64,000 nucleotides of DNA from Anastatus disparis (GCA_017163975.1 JAFFSR010000251.1:8184001-8248000); one strand, 5' to 3'; counted from the first letter of the stretch, positions 14,454 through 29,424 are shown. Numbers and translations: made by a program. The notes: generated by a model not told the origin, from the sequence alone.

Positions 14454-14632
14454 GAGGTCGTCAGTGGCTCAGTCGGTAGAATGATGGATTCGTAATTTCG
14501 AGGACCCGAGTTCGAATCCCGCTCTCGGCTGATTTATACAAGCACCGCTGTATGTTATATGTGCTTTGTTCACAAACACACTGAGACAACTCCGTCGATT
14601 AAATATAGCGACGTTAAATATAATAAAATTCC
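14454..14632 (+). repeat. tRNA-derived SINE, copy 4 (internal deletion)
   Basis: GAGGTCGTCAGTGGCTCAGT opens the copy. The A box TGGCTCAGTCGG and B box GAGTTCGAATCCC are intact, and the loop carries CGT instead of CAT. Compared with other copies, about 28 bases are missing between CTCCGTCGATTA and ATATAGCGACGTTAAATA. This removes the AGCATCGCAATGATAGCATA part of the body. Confidence 0.9.
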
Positions 14633-17600
14633 AAAATGTATAATCAAAGAGATTCTTCAATTTTGATAAAAAAAAACAATTTTTTCTTTTATGAGAAAAA
14701 TTAATTTTATCGTTTAATTTTTTAAAAATACTTAGAAAACTTTCAAAATAGAGTTTAGAGAAAATAATTCAGTATTCCAAATTATTCTTGAAAACTAATA
14801 CATAAAAATTAATTTTTCCTCATAAAAAAAATATTGTTATTTATGATACTAGATACTGCTTATTTCTTTATTTTTGGCTGCAATTACTAGGTTTCCTTGA
14901 AAATTTTATTTTAAGTCAGAATTAAAAACACTTCATAAATACTTAATAAACGTATTTCTTGAAGATTAAACATCAAAATCTTTTGTTCAAGAGAATTGAA
15001 TATCTCATTATCAAAAGCGACTTCTATATGAAAGATGTTAATTCCCTAACTCATGCTACCAATAAAATCTCTATAAATTTCTCATTATCTTTATTAATTA
15101 GAAATCTTGATTTTAAAATCTTGATTTAGCTTATACTCTACTACTTCTTAGGATGAATAAACAATTATAATGATCCCTCTAGAATCAGAACGTACATTGG
15201 TGAAATAATCCTTCGCAATTTAGTGCAAGGTCGACCTGTGGCCCAATAATACCTTGACAAGAGATAAATGGCGAGAAGTACAACTACCAGTACTTATACT
15301 ACTATGACATGAGAAAGCCAAGACATATATATATATATATACACACACATATACAGGATTACAGCTAATCGTGATTATACTCCTATCTAAGAGGATGGTG
15401 AATCCCACCGCAAGCACATAGATATAATCCTTTACTGCACAGTGTATGCGCGTATGTATGTTTCTGCGTGCATGTGTACGTGTGTATGTGTGTATATAGA
15501 CAGAATCCCAAGCATAGTATATAGAACATTTTGCATCTTACATGAAGCAAGCAAGAGAACTTGCGCGATGATTTATTGATGAGTTTGCTCTCGAAGATAT
15601 TCTCTTCTAAAATCTTTTTTTTTTTCTTATTTTTCTTTACCATCTCTGCAAAGATCAAATTGACTAAATGCAAGAAAAAAAAGAAAAGAGAAAAAGAAGA
15701 AGAATACACTTTTAAGGAGTCCAAGCGATTAATGCTTTATTGGGCCTGACGACAACGACGACGACTTTCCGTGGATGGTTTCTTCTCATATATATAATTT
15801 TTTTTCTCGATTCCTTTTTTTTACTTTTATATTGTAAAGACACGCGTACAAGTTCGTGGAAACTAAAGGTGGATATCACAAGTATAGTAAAATGGGAGTA
15901 AAGGGGGGAATGTATATAAAGTTTGTAAGATCTCAACGCTTTCCTTATTTGGGACCATTTGTTGGATATTTTTCATTCGATTCATTCCGTCTTTCTTCTT
16001 TGAGACTTGACGTTTTTTTTCAACAACCTTTTTTTGCCGAGAATTTAATTGAATGGCTTGCAATAAAAATTACTTCGAGTTAGAAACTTTTATTTTTTTG
16101 CTTGAAGTTTGCGTCTTTTTTTTTAAGCTTAGTGTAAGTAATGAGATTTGTAATTTCTTATTTATTCATTAGAAGTTTCATTAAGTAAATAGTAAATAAA
16201 TGAGTCAAATTAAATAAATTGTCTTTTTACTTATAACATGAAATCTTATTTTTGTACATTGATCCGTTTATTTGATAAGATTTTTGGCTTGTAAATCACA
16301 AACTTCGTTAAGCTATTAAACTGCATCAACTGTTCTTGATAATTAATTCAATCCTTTTTTCAAATCTTAAAGACATTATACATTAAATAATTTTACTATC
16401 AACATCTATTTTTTAGAAAAATAATTATCACAATGACTAGAAACAAAAATTGTGTATGAAGAATTCTAATACTTTATAAATTTGAAATGCTGTGCGATAA
16501 TATTTCTACAACTTACGTATAACTTACAAGTTAGAGAACAATACTTACCAGTCATTCGTCACTTGATACAAAACTGTACGTGCATCAACGAAATACAAAG
16601 TTGTAATATAGCGACCAAAAAGAAGAAAAAAAAATTAAAACTCTCACGTAGACACCGAAACTTTAATAGAATTCTCATAGATTTACAACCTTGTTCCTTC
16701 TTTAAAACATTTTTCCTCTATATGCTTCCGTGTACATATCTTTTGAAAAACATACGAGGTAATAAAGTAGTCTTTTCCTTTTTTTATATTCTCCTTTCAA
16801 GTAAGTAAAACACAACAGAATTATATAACAAGCCTTATTGTCTAAATTGATCATCTCCTTGTTAAGTCATCGTCGAAAATTTATCGATATAAAAACAAAG
16901 AGCTTTGTAGAAAGAAAACTAACTCCTTCAACTTAACGTATCCTTTCCATTTTCTGTGGAAAGAAATAAAGAATAAGAGAAGGAGGAGAAGAAAATTAAC
17001 ACAAAAGTCGAGAAAACAAGACAAGAAGGAAGAAAATAATAAGAAAATGCTTAGAAGAAACTTATATACATACGCGGAAATTCCAGTTGCGGAACGAGAG
17101 AAGACGTCGTGTGAACAGCAGTATGTTATGCATGTATATCGTTAAAATTTTTCAATGTCCCGTACAGGTATAAAAAAGAAAGAGAGCTTGTTATAAGTAT
17201 TAGAAAAGGAAAAATTTATCTTAGACAAAACTTTTATCTCTCTCTCTTTCTCTTATTCCCTTGTCTAACTGGTTAAAGTTAGCCATCACTCGTTATTCGT
17301 CGTTGTAACCACTGGCGGACTTCCGTTTGTCTTTTTATAAGTTTTCATATACGTGACAAGAACACAGGAGTAACAATATTCCAAAAGGATAAGATACGTT
17401 TATTGTTGTTGTTTGTTGCTCATTTCATACCTTATACATAACAAGAGAATAATTCATATCAGGCATTTTCGGGTGGGGCATTTATAACTCACGTGCTTTC
17501 CGGTTTAATATATACATAAGCTGTGGGTGTACGAATACATGCATGTACGGCTATCGTGTTAAATCGATGATGTTTAAATTGCCGTTAATGTTACCAATGA

Positions 17601-20038
17601 CACGTGTTTTGTATAGTATTTTTAAATTATTTCTTTAATATACCTCTTTCAACGAGTACTTTTATTACTTTTTTTATTTCTTTTATTTTTGTCAAATGAT
17701 TAACGATTTTACGTTTACTCTTCCGGTGTGTCCGGTAGATCTTGCTTCACTTAGATTTTGATCGAGTAAAAACCAAAATCGGTGATGAATATTAATGTTA
17801 TTACATGTTTCGATGAGAAATTTTTTTATGAGAATATATCGAAAATTTATTGAGTGATGGAAGTATAGATTATTTTTTACGATATAGCGCCTTTCGCTGC
17901 TTTGCATTTTAAAATAATTTTAATCCTTTTAAAAAGAAATTTTATTTTATTTTACGATACAAATATTAAATAAATTAGGTATACGCGTTACTGTTTATGT
18001 TGTCATCAAAACATCGTATGCACACGACATATGATTTTTCATAATTAAAAATTTTTTTCAATAAATTACGTTTTACGAAGGAATTGAAAAAAAAATCTTG
18101 AAAAATTAAATAATTTACTTTAGAGCCAAGATAAAATTATATTAAATTCTATGATGAATTTTATACATTCAATAAAACATTCTATTTTTTTTTTACTTAT
18201 CCACGTTATATTATAACCATCTTCCTGAAAACTTTATCATTTCATATATGAATATTTAACGGTGCATGTAATTTCTTTAGTACTCTTTCGCCCTTTACTT
18301 CTAACATAAACTTTAGAACATTTAATTCGCGAGCATATCAAAAGAGAAATTTGGCACATATCTCCTCTTTAAAATGATAATTGAAATTTTCTTACGTTAC
18401 GCATCCGTACGTACTATTTTTTTTCTCTTTTTTTTTAACTTAACAGCTCGTTTAACTCTCCCTATACGTATAGATATCTTACCCTTTAAAACAAAAAGAA
18501 GAGAGAGAGAGAAAAAGAAAGAAGTAAACGCGGCTTGCAAAATAATGGAACGATCGTATCCGTAAAACGACGTAATTTTACTCTTATAACCTTCTATATA
18601 ACGTTCCTTTTTAGCTTGGAAACATAATGAAATTCCATGAGCAAAAGCTTCGCTTTAAAATAACACACCTTTTTATAAATCAGAAATTCACTTTTCTGAT
18701 GCATATCTTATACGTATATATATATATCCACGACGAATTCTCTTTCTTTCTCTTTCTCATTTTTTCTTTCATATGAAATAGCAAACGAGTCACGAAAGAG
18801 AGAAAGATGACTTTTTGCAAAGAAAATACTTTTTAACTTGACTGTACCTTCGTCGCGCCTTATAATTCTTCTCTATTCTCTTCTTTACTCTGTCCTCATA
18901 TGATCCTGCATTCACTTTTCTTCTTTCTCTTCTTATTTATTTCTCGTAGCTTTTTTTCATTTTTAATGTTTTTTACTTATGTATATGGCATAAACCTTTT
19001 TTTTCTTGAGCCATAGATAATCTATTTAATCGAAATTAATGGTAAAATATTCAATATTATGTGTATCAATATGTACTTAAGAAAAAAAAAAGTATTCTAT
19101 CGAATTATTAAAGACAAAATTAAAAACAAGTAGTATAAGCTTTTGAACGAGAAATATTTTAATCATTTTTAATTGGATGTAAGTCCTTTTAGCAGAACTT
19201 TAAAATTTAAACACATTATATTACTCACATTAAATTAATTTCAAATATGAAAATTTTAAAAATTTTAATAAATATCTCCGCATTGTTGAATAAATTTAAA
19301 ATTTCAAAAATTTTCGCAAAATAAATTAAAATAATTACATTAAAAATGATGAATAGCTTTTTCTTGAACAAAAAAAGAACAAAAAATATGGGTTACAGTT
19401 GCAATTTAGTAACGTGCGTGTCAGCTAACCGTAAAAATGTATAAAATGATACAAAAAAAACCGGTTTAACAGACGAGAGATGACACCACACCCTTGAATT
19501 AAAAATTTTTCATTGCAAACTTCGGATATTATATATATAGTATAAAATGATAAAATTAATCATATTAATTTTTGTAATTTATGATATTTTATTGGCGATA
19601 TTATACGGATTATTTAAAATTTAATTACTCCTCGAGAAACTTCTAATTTATTATTTCTTAGATATTAAAAGAAAAAATTAGCGATGAATTTTGTAAAACG
19701 AATGGAAAATAAATTTTCATACTCGTTTCATGTGACAGTATAACTGGTATGAAATTATTCATCGAATAAATTACGAAAGCATTAATCCAGAAATTAATTT
19801 AATTCATTAAAAAAAAAGAAAAAGAAAAAATAATAAATATAATAATAAAAGCTAAAGATCGTCATCAAAATGCAAAATTCTTCCTTGTCGTACATTAATT
19901 TACATGGTCTGTAATTAAAGAAACATCAGTTAATTGCCTGCATTATCTTCCATAATTTTAATTCAACATTACAATACATAATATAATATTCCATTATATA
20001 AACATTATTTTCTCACAGACAAGCATCAGCTCGATTTT
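14633..20038. other. Non-coding mosaic stretch
   Basis: No coding gene recognised. Blocks at about 15,200-16,080, 16,900-17,600 and 18,280-19,000 are rich in pyrimidine or purine tracts and CpGs, separated by AT-rich sequence. Open frames at 15,383-15,724 and 15,856-16,083 overlap frames on the opposite strand and are dominated by Lys or Phe runs, so I do not call them. Confidence 0.5.
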
Positions 20039-20413
20039 TGTTATCCTTCCTCCCCTTTAAAAGTCTTTTTTTTATTTTTGCTTTAATCATAACATCTCCG
20101 TGCATAATAGTCATCGTCATGAAGCATATAACCCTCCTTTACGTATATATACTTGACAAAATTCCAGGTGTAAGGGAACGGGAGTCTATCTAGTGTGCTA
20201 TATATGCTTTAATCGTAAGCATGCACATGAATCACAGTTACCAAGAGCATCAATCGGCTGCGCGGATGCGTAACAGACGCGAGTAATCGATCCTCTTGAC
20301 GCTATACTACAAATACATAGAGAGTAAAACAGAGAGAGATATACAGCGAGATATACGCTATACTGCCTCGTTCGTCCTTTGTGATCTCTGTGAATTATAT
20401 ATCTGTTATACGG
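20039..20413 (+). promoter_or_regulatory. Possible promoter and 5' non-coding exon
   Basis: A compositional island. It has a TATATA-like run near 20,200 (GTGCTATATATGCTTTAATC) and then about 200 bases of CpG- and AG-containing sequence. The island ends at a strong splice-donor match, CGG|GTAAGTGAG, with GT at 20,414-20,415. This is what a first non-coding exon of a gene lying further downstream could look like. No downstream exon is visible, so this is only a suggestion. Confidence 0.2.
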
Positions 20414-20415
20414 GT

Positions 20416-23400
20416 AAGTGAGGGTTGAATTTGGTAGGTGACATGATTCAGTGGTTGAAAGGGAATTTTTATTTCTTTTCTTATTTGAAAAACAGAAGAG
20501 AGATAGATCAAAGGGATGAATTTGAAGAACGACTCAAATTTTTTTTATTATTGTCATGAAATTTATGAAATATTATTATGTTTAAATTAATAACAATTTA
20601 ATTACATAAATGTTCATGTTATTCCAAAAGTAAGATTGAATTTATGAAATATAAAATCTCATTGTTAACGAATATCATTATTCGGTATGAAATATTGAAA
20701 TGAACAATATTCATTTACAGTATAAAACTAGTTGATCGTAGATTTGATGACTTTGCTTCATAAAATATCTGATTTTTGTATTTTTTTACTTTTATCAAAT
20801 GATACTTTTACAAATACAAATTATCGTCCTAAAAAATTTAATATAATTATATAGCAAAATCATATTGCCATTTCAAAGATTTCGAGTACTAATTATTTAA
20901 GTTTAGTTTTCCGTTGTTCCTATATCATCTTAATACACGTGTATATTATATTCGCCACTCCAAAATGTTATACAATTTTAATCTTCCAAGATTCAAATGT
21001 ATGTATACATTCTTGCCGAATATACAACATATTTGTTATTGTAAATATATTTGTTTCATCTACAGTATATTGCTTCTATGTAGCATTACATAAATTTTCG
21101 TTACTTATTGATGTATACTTGCGCAAAAAGCAACCTATCAGTTATTGTATTTCTTATAGTGTTCTAGCGTGTACATGTTATATAGTTTTGTTGTCGAAAT
21201 ACGTGCTTACAGAGTTACCTTGCTGTACAAAATTGCATAGTAGTATCCTTCAGGTGACATCTTCTCTTCTTCTTCTACAACTACTACTACTACTACTACT
21301 ACTACTAGCTTATCCTCTTCTTCTTATACTTGGAGCATCTTGTCTCTTGTAAACGACTGGGTAATAAAAATAAGTTGTCGTAAAGTATCCGACATACGCG
21401 TCGCGAATCTTGCACAGCACGCGCTTACAAGGATTCTAAGCTGTTGTATATAAAGGATTGATATAATGTTCGTAAGCATGTGCTGAGGTTGTTGTAAAAA
21501 AAGAAAAAAGAAATAGAAATAAAAGCTAATATGATAAAAAAAAAATTGTCAAATTAATCGTATAACATCAATATTCTTATTGACTTAGGAATTTATTTAT
21601 TTTTTTACTCGTGAATATAACTAAATGTGTCTTTAAATTATTCTATGTTTTATATAAGCACTAATTTTTTTTTAGTCATTAGTCAATTGATTTTTTAAAT
21701 AATTATTTTTTATTCAAAGAATTTTTATATTTTAAAAACTTAAACTTCAATTTTTTAAATTTTTAATTAAAATATATATTTTATTTTTGCTCTGTTAACT
21801 ACAATGACTATTTCTATTTAGTTTGAAAATATTTCACTTTTTTGGCAATACATTTTTAATGAAAGCAATCTTACAAATGAAATTATAAAAAATCAAATAA
21901 TAAGATGATATTTTAAAATAAAGTATATCATTTATTATTCATTATTAGTTTCCAGGATATCGGAAAAATATAATGATAAAAAGCATAATTTCTAATTAGG
22001 ACTGATCCCGATTGTCAATACTAAATAATAATAATACTTAAAAAAAAGATTAAAAATAGAAAATCAATGCAAGTAAACTCAAACGTATAGAAAAAACGTA
22101 TTAAAGAATAATTTTAAAAAATTGATAAAAACAGAATTCATTAATGATAGGCAAACAAATATCCTACTCATATCCATACTAACTTATTTTAAATATTTGC
22201 TTTATAGCAGAACAAATGATTGTATTTATGATAATTTGCGGATCAAAGTACGTTTATTTAGTTCTAAGATGGATATAAAAATAGCATTCTTTTTCCCCCC
22301 TTATCGAGCTTAAACCACAAATATATTATTCTCCCTCTATTCTCGAAAATGGCACCCGAGAGTCCTATACGTCGGAGAAAGTCAAGCTGTAATACGGCAC
22401 GCAGATGAGTAAAAAAAAAGAGAAAAAGTATTGAGAACGTCAAGGTAGGCGGTATAACGTATACTGGCTTAATTCAGACTAGAAAATTTTACCCTCGTGT
22501 ATGTGTACTGCCGTAGTAATAAAACAGGGGGCAATCACCCCTTATATGTGATGTTGACCAAATAAACATAAGAATGCTGTTAAAAAAACATACTTAGCCG
22601 TTACGTTTTTTTTTCTTTTTAGTTTTTTTCTTATATTATAAATGTACAGTTTAACTTATACATATAGAGTGCAACCTCATCCCTTGATATAATGCGCTTT
22701 TGTGGTTTTCGTTTATTAGGGTATCCAAGATGTATCATCAAGGGAATAAGAATATTTTTTTTAGTCAAGTAACAAAACGGAATACGTAAGCAGTTTGGTT
22801 AATGGTTTGCAAATTTCGGGAAAACTAAGTAAAAAGCAAAGAAGAGATAATTGAAAATCATGCCTTGTTCAGGAAGGAGTTGCAAAGATAATTTAATTAC
22901 TGGCTGCAAGTTTTGTTCAATTGAAGTATAAGGTAATATTACTGGTTGAATCACAAAGAGCTGAATATTGCAACGAAAATTTGAGTAATTATTAAAGCTA
23001 ATGTATTTATTGCTGTGTCGTAAAATTCAAATGTTTCTCAAAATTTAATATTCCATTAAATATAAGTACAGTATGGCACAACTATAATGCTTATATTGTG
23101 TAATAAAGATTGAAATTGCTTTCTTTATTATAAAAACATTATATGAAACTTTAAATTGAAATTACTTAATGCATTATAATTTAATTAAGATTTGTAATAA
23201 CAAAAAAATTGGGATGCGAACCGAAAAGCTTTTTAATTTATGCATTAAAGTATGAATCATTTATATAACAAAGAAATTAATCATAATTTGAGAATCATAA
23301 ATCAAATGTTTAAAGCCACAAAGAAGTCATAACTTTCTTAACTAATATAATACCTTTGCACTTTCTCTCTTACTCTCCGTATCATCCTTAATGTTTATTT
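20416..23400. other. AT-rich non-coding stretch
   Basis: No supported gene. The longest open frame (20,939-21,352, 137 codons) has no ATG, opens on GTG, and ends in a Leu run produced by a CTA/CTT trinucleotide repeat. I regard it as chance. Confidence 0.5.
21280..21307. repeat. (ACT)n trinucleotide repeat
   Basis: About nine units of ACT, preceded by a TCT/TTC-rich stretch. In one forward frame it reads as poly-Leu, which explains the open frame around it. Confidence 0.9.
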
Positions 23401-23871
23401 TCTTATTAATGCAGAAGTAGATTAATTTCTCGGCATCCTTATAACAGTAAGTAAGACAGTAATTCGTCGCGACGTGCGTTATGGTAAGTCAAGAGGGGGT
23501 TTAAAGAATATACCACCATAGCAGCATCAGCAGCAGCACTAGTTATGTGATAATTCAAAATTTCTTACGTTCATTATGATAGTTATAGCCCACGGGAGAA
23601 GAGTTAGAAATGTTAGGTGCTTTTGCTTTTCATATATAACAGTTCGCCTAGGAGATAGAGAATGCTGGAATGGTAAAAGCGGCTTCAGTTAGTTTCAAAA
23701 TTACGAAATAAGAGAAGACAAAGAGAAAGAGGGGGATGAAAGGATGCTTTGCACACATGATGAATACTACTGGTGAAACGTAGTTTGAAGTAAGAAGGTA
23801 ATGTTGCTTTTCCTTACTGTATATAAGCTCTAGGGCAAAAGCTTTGTCGAGAATTACAGGTAGTAACTATT

Positions 23872-23888
23872 TCTCTCTCTCTCTCTCT
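23872..23888. repeat. (CT)n microsatellite
   Basis: About eight alternating TC units. Simple repeat. Confidence 0.85.
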
Positions 23889-24270
23889 AGCAAGCCATCC
23901 TTTTCATTTAGAAAATACTATCCTACATACCAGTATGAGAGAGCGAGTATCAAAAGGATGTTAAGGAGGGAGGATTGAAGGAAGAGTATGTAAATTAGAT
24001 AAAGATAGAGAGAGAGAAAGTATAGCTCGGTAAAATGATGTGTTGATAAGCCTTGTGATGCACACATCTAGGAGAGAGGGGCCAAGCTTACATAAGCTTT
24101 AGTTTTAGGTAAAGCAAGTGGAGAAAGTGCTACTATGTATGGGAGTAATAGTAATGCACACGACCCCATAGTTTATAGAGTTTAACATCGCTCAGAGGGA
24201 TGAAAGTACGAGATTGGTTGAATATAACAGGAAGACCACGAACTCGCTAATTAGTACCCTCTCCCCCACT

Positions 24271-24330
24271 TTCTCTCTATCTCTCTCTCTCTTTCTCTGT
24301 GTCTGTGTGTATATCTATATATGTACACGA
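24271..24330. repeat. Compound CT/TG/TA microsatellite
   Basis: Imperfect CT run followed by GTGTCTGTGTGT and TATATC/TATATG units. Confidence 0.8.
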
Positions 24331-24560
24331 AACGTGTGCTTCAGGCAGTATATGCACTAAGAGCAACTAAGAGAGAAAGACCAGGACTGCATGACGACCG
24401 CAAATGGGAGAAAATTATTAATTGAGTTTTGTACAGCTCAGGACACGGAACGTCACTCAAGCTCCCCAAAGCTCGACCCCCTCCTTTAGTCTCTTGCTGC
24501 TCTACAACTCTAGTTCTATTTCTCTCTCTTACTTTCTTGTCAATTTTATACATCGAACTA

Positions 24561-27500
24561 GATCATGAACTTGAAAAAATATATAATTAAACTAATAAGG
24601 CTTTTATAACATTTTTTAATTAGAAGCAAATATTTGTCGTATTTACTGAGGAATTTCTTAGATCTAAAGAATCATTATAAATCTGTTCACAAATTTTGAA
24701 AAGTTTAGCAAAAAATATATAAAAAATATATTATCCATAAAAATTAATAGAAATTTTACGTAAATAAATAAAAAGAATGGCACAAATTTGTTAATTACAT
24801 GAAATATAAGTGAGTTGCAAATAATTAAAATTCTTGAATCTATCAATAATTATAAATGAATAAATAATGAAATAGTTAAATGGATACTCTTTAATGAGGT
24901 TTATAAATTAAATTGAGTGACGGGTAATATTTTGTAGGTTTCAATGATAGGTTATCAATTTCGGATTAAACGAGACCAATAATTCTATCAATTATTTTGT
25001 CAATTAACTAACGTTAATTTGTTTCATTTTAATACAATCAACAAAATGCTATTATAATATAGAGCTATCTTTTATAAAATAATTAATATAATTTTATTCA
25101 GTGAATTTCATATCATTTTCTATTAATTAATTATTCACCTAATACTTTGAATAAAATTTGAAAAATATTCAAAATCTACTCCTTGATAGAATAATATTTA
25201 TTTTTAATCTTTTTAATAGTATATTTGCGTGTGTGTGCAACTTTCAAATTATTGAATCTAACTTGATGAAGGCAAAATATACACATTCTATTCAAATAAT
25301 TTCTTTAAATTTTTTTTCCTTTTTTAATGATTAAAAATTGGAGACATTTTTTAAATTTCAAGTTATTTTTTTATGGATTGTAATAAGTACTTTTCTTTTC
25401 ATTGAAAATATTTTTGAAGAACCCTTATATTTATATCTTAAATAAAAAAGTTTAGTGTAATTGAAAAAGCGCGAGCACGTCGAGTACTACATTTCATAAA
25501 TTTAAAACGAAAATGTAAAAATAAATTTATATTCCAAATTACCTAAAAAAAGAGATTTTTTCATATTATATGTAATTTCTTTTCTTCTTTTCAAATTTTC
25601 AACCCTTGAGTAAATTATAAAACGTTCGTAAGCAATAAATTTTTTTGTAAACGTAGGTTGAATATCATCTCTTTTTTTTCTCTCTTTTTTTTAAAACACA
25701 TGTATACATACGTACTCATGGTATAGACGTAAAGGCCATACAAGCATACTCCAACATACTTGGCCTAATTTTTCTCCGTTTTCCAGCTGGGGGTTTGAAT
25801 ATACTACACTATATATTTTTCCTTGCTCCGCTGAGAGTTTGTACGAAAAATCCTTGAATTTTCTACAAACTAAAGAGATTATATAAACGAGAAAATTTTA
25901 AACGAACAAATTCGCCTACTGACCTCGAAGAACTTCTAACCTTTTTATCTTCCTGCAGCACAGCGTGGAGTCCAAAAAAAAAAAGAAAAAATTTCAAGCT
26001 TTGCGAAAAATTTTACTTTTAGTTTTAAAATAAAGATATTAATGGAAAAATACGTTCTTACTTTTGAGAATAGCTATACTTTGGCCGACTGACTGAGTGG
26101 CATTAAACGTTTAAGTAGGTAACACTATGGGTGGTATAAGTAGTGATGAGAGACCTTCGAACACTACGAAAGCGTGACGAAATTTTGAGGGATCATCTCT
26201 AAAATAAGTACCTGCAGTTCGCCAAAATTTAGAAAAAAATTATACTTTTAAAGGTCTTATACTTTTGCTTTTGATTCTCTGATACTTGTAATTTATTTTT
26301 ATTTTTTTACGGTATATATTAACTTTTCTGAATTGCTAATTTTGTCTTTTATACTTAATGAGAATTTTAAGTAATCTAAATTTTTTCGTAGATAACATTT
26401 ATAAATACAGCAAGTAATAAACATTTAAAAAATTTGTTATTTACTAAAGATTTAAAAAAATAAAAAATTTGTTTTTATTTTAAAGAGATTTTGTTAACAT
26501 GGCACGAACTAATCATTTATTGGCTATAAAATCAATAGACCATTGAACGAAGAATTTCATTCTTGTGAAGGAGTATAACACTTTTTTTTGGCATTGCTTG
26601 CAGAATTTCTCATCTATATGGGCAGCAAGCAACGTCAAGTGAATGTCAATAATGCCAATCCGGAAATTTGACTGCAGAAAAAAAAATCTCTTCAATTACT
26701 TTATCGACGTATGTACTTTTTTCTAGACGTGTATGATGACTTTTGTCTATTAATTTCCATAAATTTTGACATAAATCATTCCTAGAATTTTTCGTTTATT
26801 TTATTATGGCGTGCATTAAATTTTTTCGACTTTAAAAATTTTTTTATTATCTATTTAATCTAACGTATAACTCATTGATTAGATAAAACAGATTATAATT
26901 AAGAGAATGCAAAGTATTAACATATGAGCGTTTCAAATTTTTTAATATTATTTTTAAAATTTTCCAATACAGTTTTATAATCTTTCATTTTCTTGATGAA
27001 GAGCACCACTTAAAGATATTTTTCAAATTGTTTTATTTAAAAAGTTGAGTGATTGCAAAGTAGGTAACTACATACTATTACATGCCTTATCATATCAGCT
27101 TAATTTTAATGAATTTACAATTAAGCTTTAAAATATAAAATATTTATCTGCAAAAATTTTATAACCATTATATTCAATCTATTGATTTTAATGTTATCGT
27201 ATCAATATTTAGGAAAACGAAAGATTATTTAATTTCAATTTTCTTATTTATTAATAACTTTTATTTATTATTAATTATTATAAAAATATTAAAAAGTATT
27301 TTAAAATTTTACAATGATATTAAATTATATGAAAAAAAATAAAATTTTTCTAGAATTTGTAGTAAATTCAACAGAAGAAAAATAATCGATAAAACAGTCC
27401 AATTTCTCACGTTTTTCAAATTTTCCTCAAACAGAACTCATATCCACCTATCATTCTCACATCAAGCAAAATTAGGCGTTTCTAATTAAACGTTAAATAT

Positions 27501-29424
27501 AAAACCATCCATCCATTAAGCTCACCCTTCGTCAAACACATGACAATAACAAACTAGCATAGCTTGCAGAAAAATAGTCAGCATAGTTTCGTCGATCGAC
27601 GCATATCCAACAATATCTCACGCCCATACATAGAACGATATCGTTGTATCGAAAGAATATGTAATCAAAGTCCTCTTTATCCCATGTACAACGAATAAAT
27701 ATTGCTTCTGACCACCATGTGCTACGTGAAAGCGTGACGAATTTTTTTTTTTTTTTTTTGTATATTGAGAAAGACTTTTACCCCCCAAAAACTAGGAGGT
27801 CAGGAAAAATTTTGCTCTCTGTCAAACGCATTTTCTCTTTTTTTTCTCATTCTCCGCCTACTTGCTGCTGGTTTGTGTGTACGCGTGCCAGTCAACGCGA
27901 CCTGCAATAAATAAAAGGCAATCTTGTACATACAACATGGGCACACGCAGACTTCTAGTTTTCCAATTATATACGTTTAAGAGAAAGAAAAATTGATGAA
28001 AAAAAAAGGAAATTTGAGATTCCGGAAGAAGCGTGAAATTTTCTTTCTTGAATCTTGTCAATACCTAACCCAGAGATGAAAAGTAAGAATGTAGCTCAAG
28101 GACGATATTTCTTGATTTACAACTTAATGAGAAAAGTATCAACGGTCTGTTTACAATATTCTACCAGGGTGGCTTTTTGTATTTTTATATAAAAATTTTT
28201 CGTATTCTTTTGAATTTTCGACATCATGTCTGGCACGCGTTTAAATGGCACAAGTATGTCAAGTAAAAACAAATAAATGAAACTCATTTCATTTAAAAAT
28301 AATGAGTTTCATTTTATATTTAATACGAAATTTATTTATTTCAAAACAAATGTTTTAAAATAAATACATTTCGAATTTCATGCAGCAAAATATTGAAATA
28401 TAAAATAAATACGTTTCGAATATAAAAAAAATTTTTAATTAACAACAGTAATAGAGTAAATTTATTTTATTCCCATTGAAAGTAAACAAATAAAGTGTAA
28501 AATCACAACAGTTGATTAAATGAAAATATACATTTTGCTCCATCAAAAGAGAAGAACCTTTCCATATTCATTCATGCAATATATATAAAAATTCCATTTA
28601 CGTATCATACCAATAAAAATAAACTGTTAAAATAACAAAAATGTAAAAAAAAATAAAAATAAATTCGCACGTACCCTCGCATCAGTTTTATATTTGCCTT
28701 ATTCCGAATCATGTGCATATACATAGATACAAAAAAAAATCTAACTCGACGACGCGAGCAAATATTTATTTTCTTTCACCTAGCGGTGCGCACGAAAAAT
28801 TGCAAAAATTTCAAACGTTTTACGTATTGCGTTTGAAAGGAACACTTTAAATTTTTTGATCCATAAACATCTTTTTAGGGGCGTATCATATTTATTTATA
28901 AACAAAATAATAAATGGAATACTTTAGCTTTCATGAAAAGAGTAATATTTTTTATGCATTTATATATTTTGTTTTTTCAATTTTCACTATTCCAATTAAA
29001 CATGTAATGACGCCAAAATGCATTTTTAATCTAGTGGATAAAAAATTTAACAATAATAAAATGTTACGAAAATAAATGCGGGTATACAAACGCAATAAAA
29101 GCATAGTAACGATGATAATAAAAAATTCTTAGTGTTTTATATCTATATATTTAAAAGCAATAATTTCATAATTGAGAACAATTGAAAATAATAATAACTT
29201 TTATGATAATTTTTTCAGAATTTATTTAAATCATCATAAAAATAGATTTTTTTACATGGCATGAAAATATTAAATATTATTTATTTTTTCGATATTAAAA
29301 TAATAAAAAAATTTTTAATAGTTAAACACGTAAAAAAAGAACAAAATAATGTAATCTTGCTTCGTATTTTTTTTCTAAATCGGTATATTTTAAATAATAA
29401 GAATAAAGATTCCATTGCCAATAA
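24561..29424. other. AT-rich non-coding stretch with small islands
   Basis: No coding exon recognised. More complex blocks occur at about 25,680-26,230 and 27,540-28,080, with CpGs and short T/C tracts. An inverted repeat ATGAAACTCAT...ATGAGTTTCAT sits near 28,278-28,313. Open frames of 60-67 codons here are low complexity. Confidence 0.5.

Larger units (their letters stand above)
23401..24560. other. Compositionally distinct non-coding island
   Basis: Higher GC than its flanks, with AG- and CT-rich tracts, CT microsatellites (23,872-23,888; 24,271-24,330) and scattered CAG repeats near 23,521. No long open frame with a recognisable product exists. Candidates for its role are a conserved regulatory block, UTR or intronic sequence of a gene outside the window. 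Confidence 0.4.

Noticed and set aside
20939..21352. Open frame of 137 codons
   Set aside because: No ATG (opens on GTG), hydrophobic and Cys-rich from T-rich DNA, and the Leu run at the end comes from a trinucleotide repeat.
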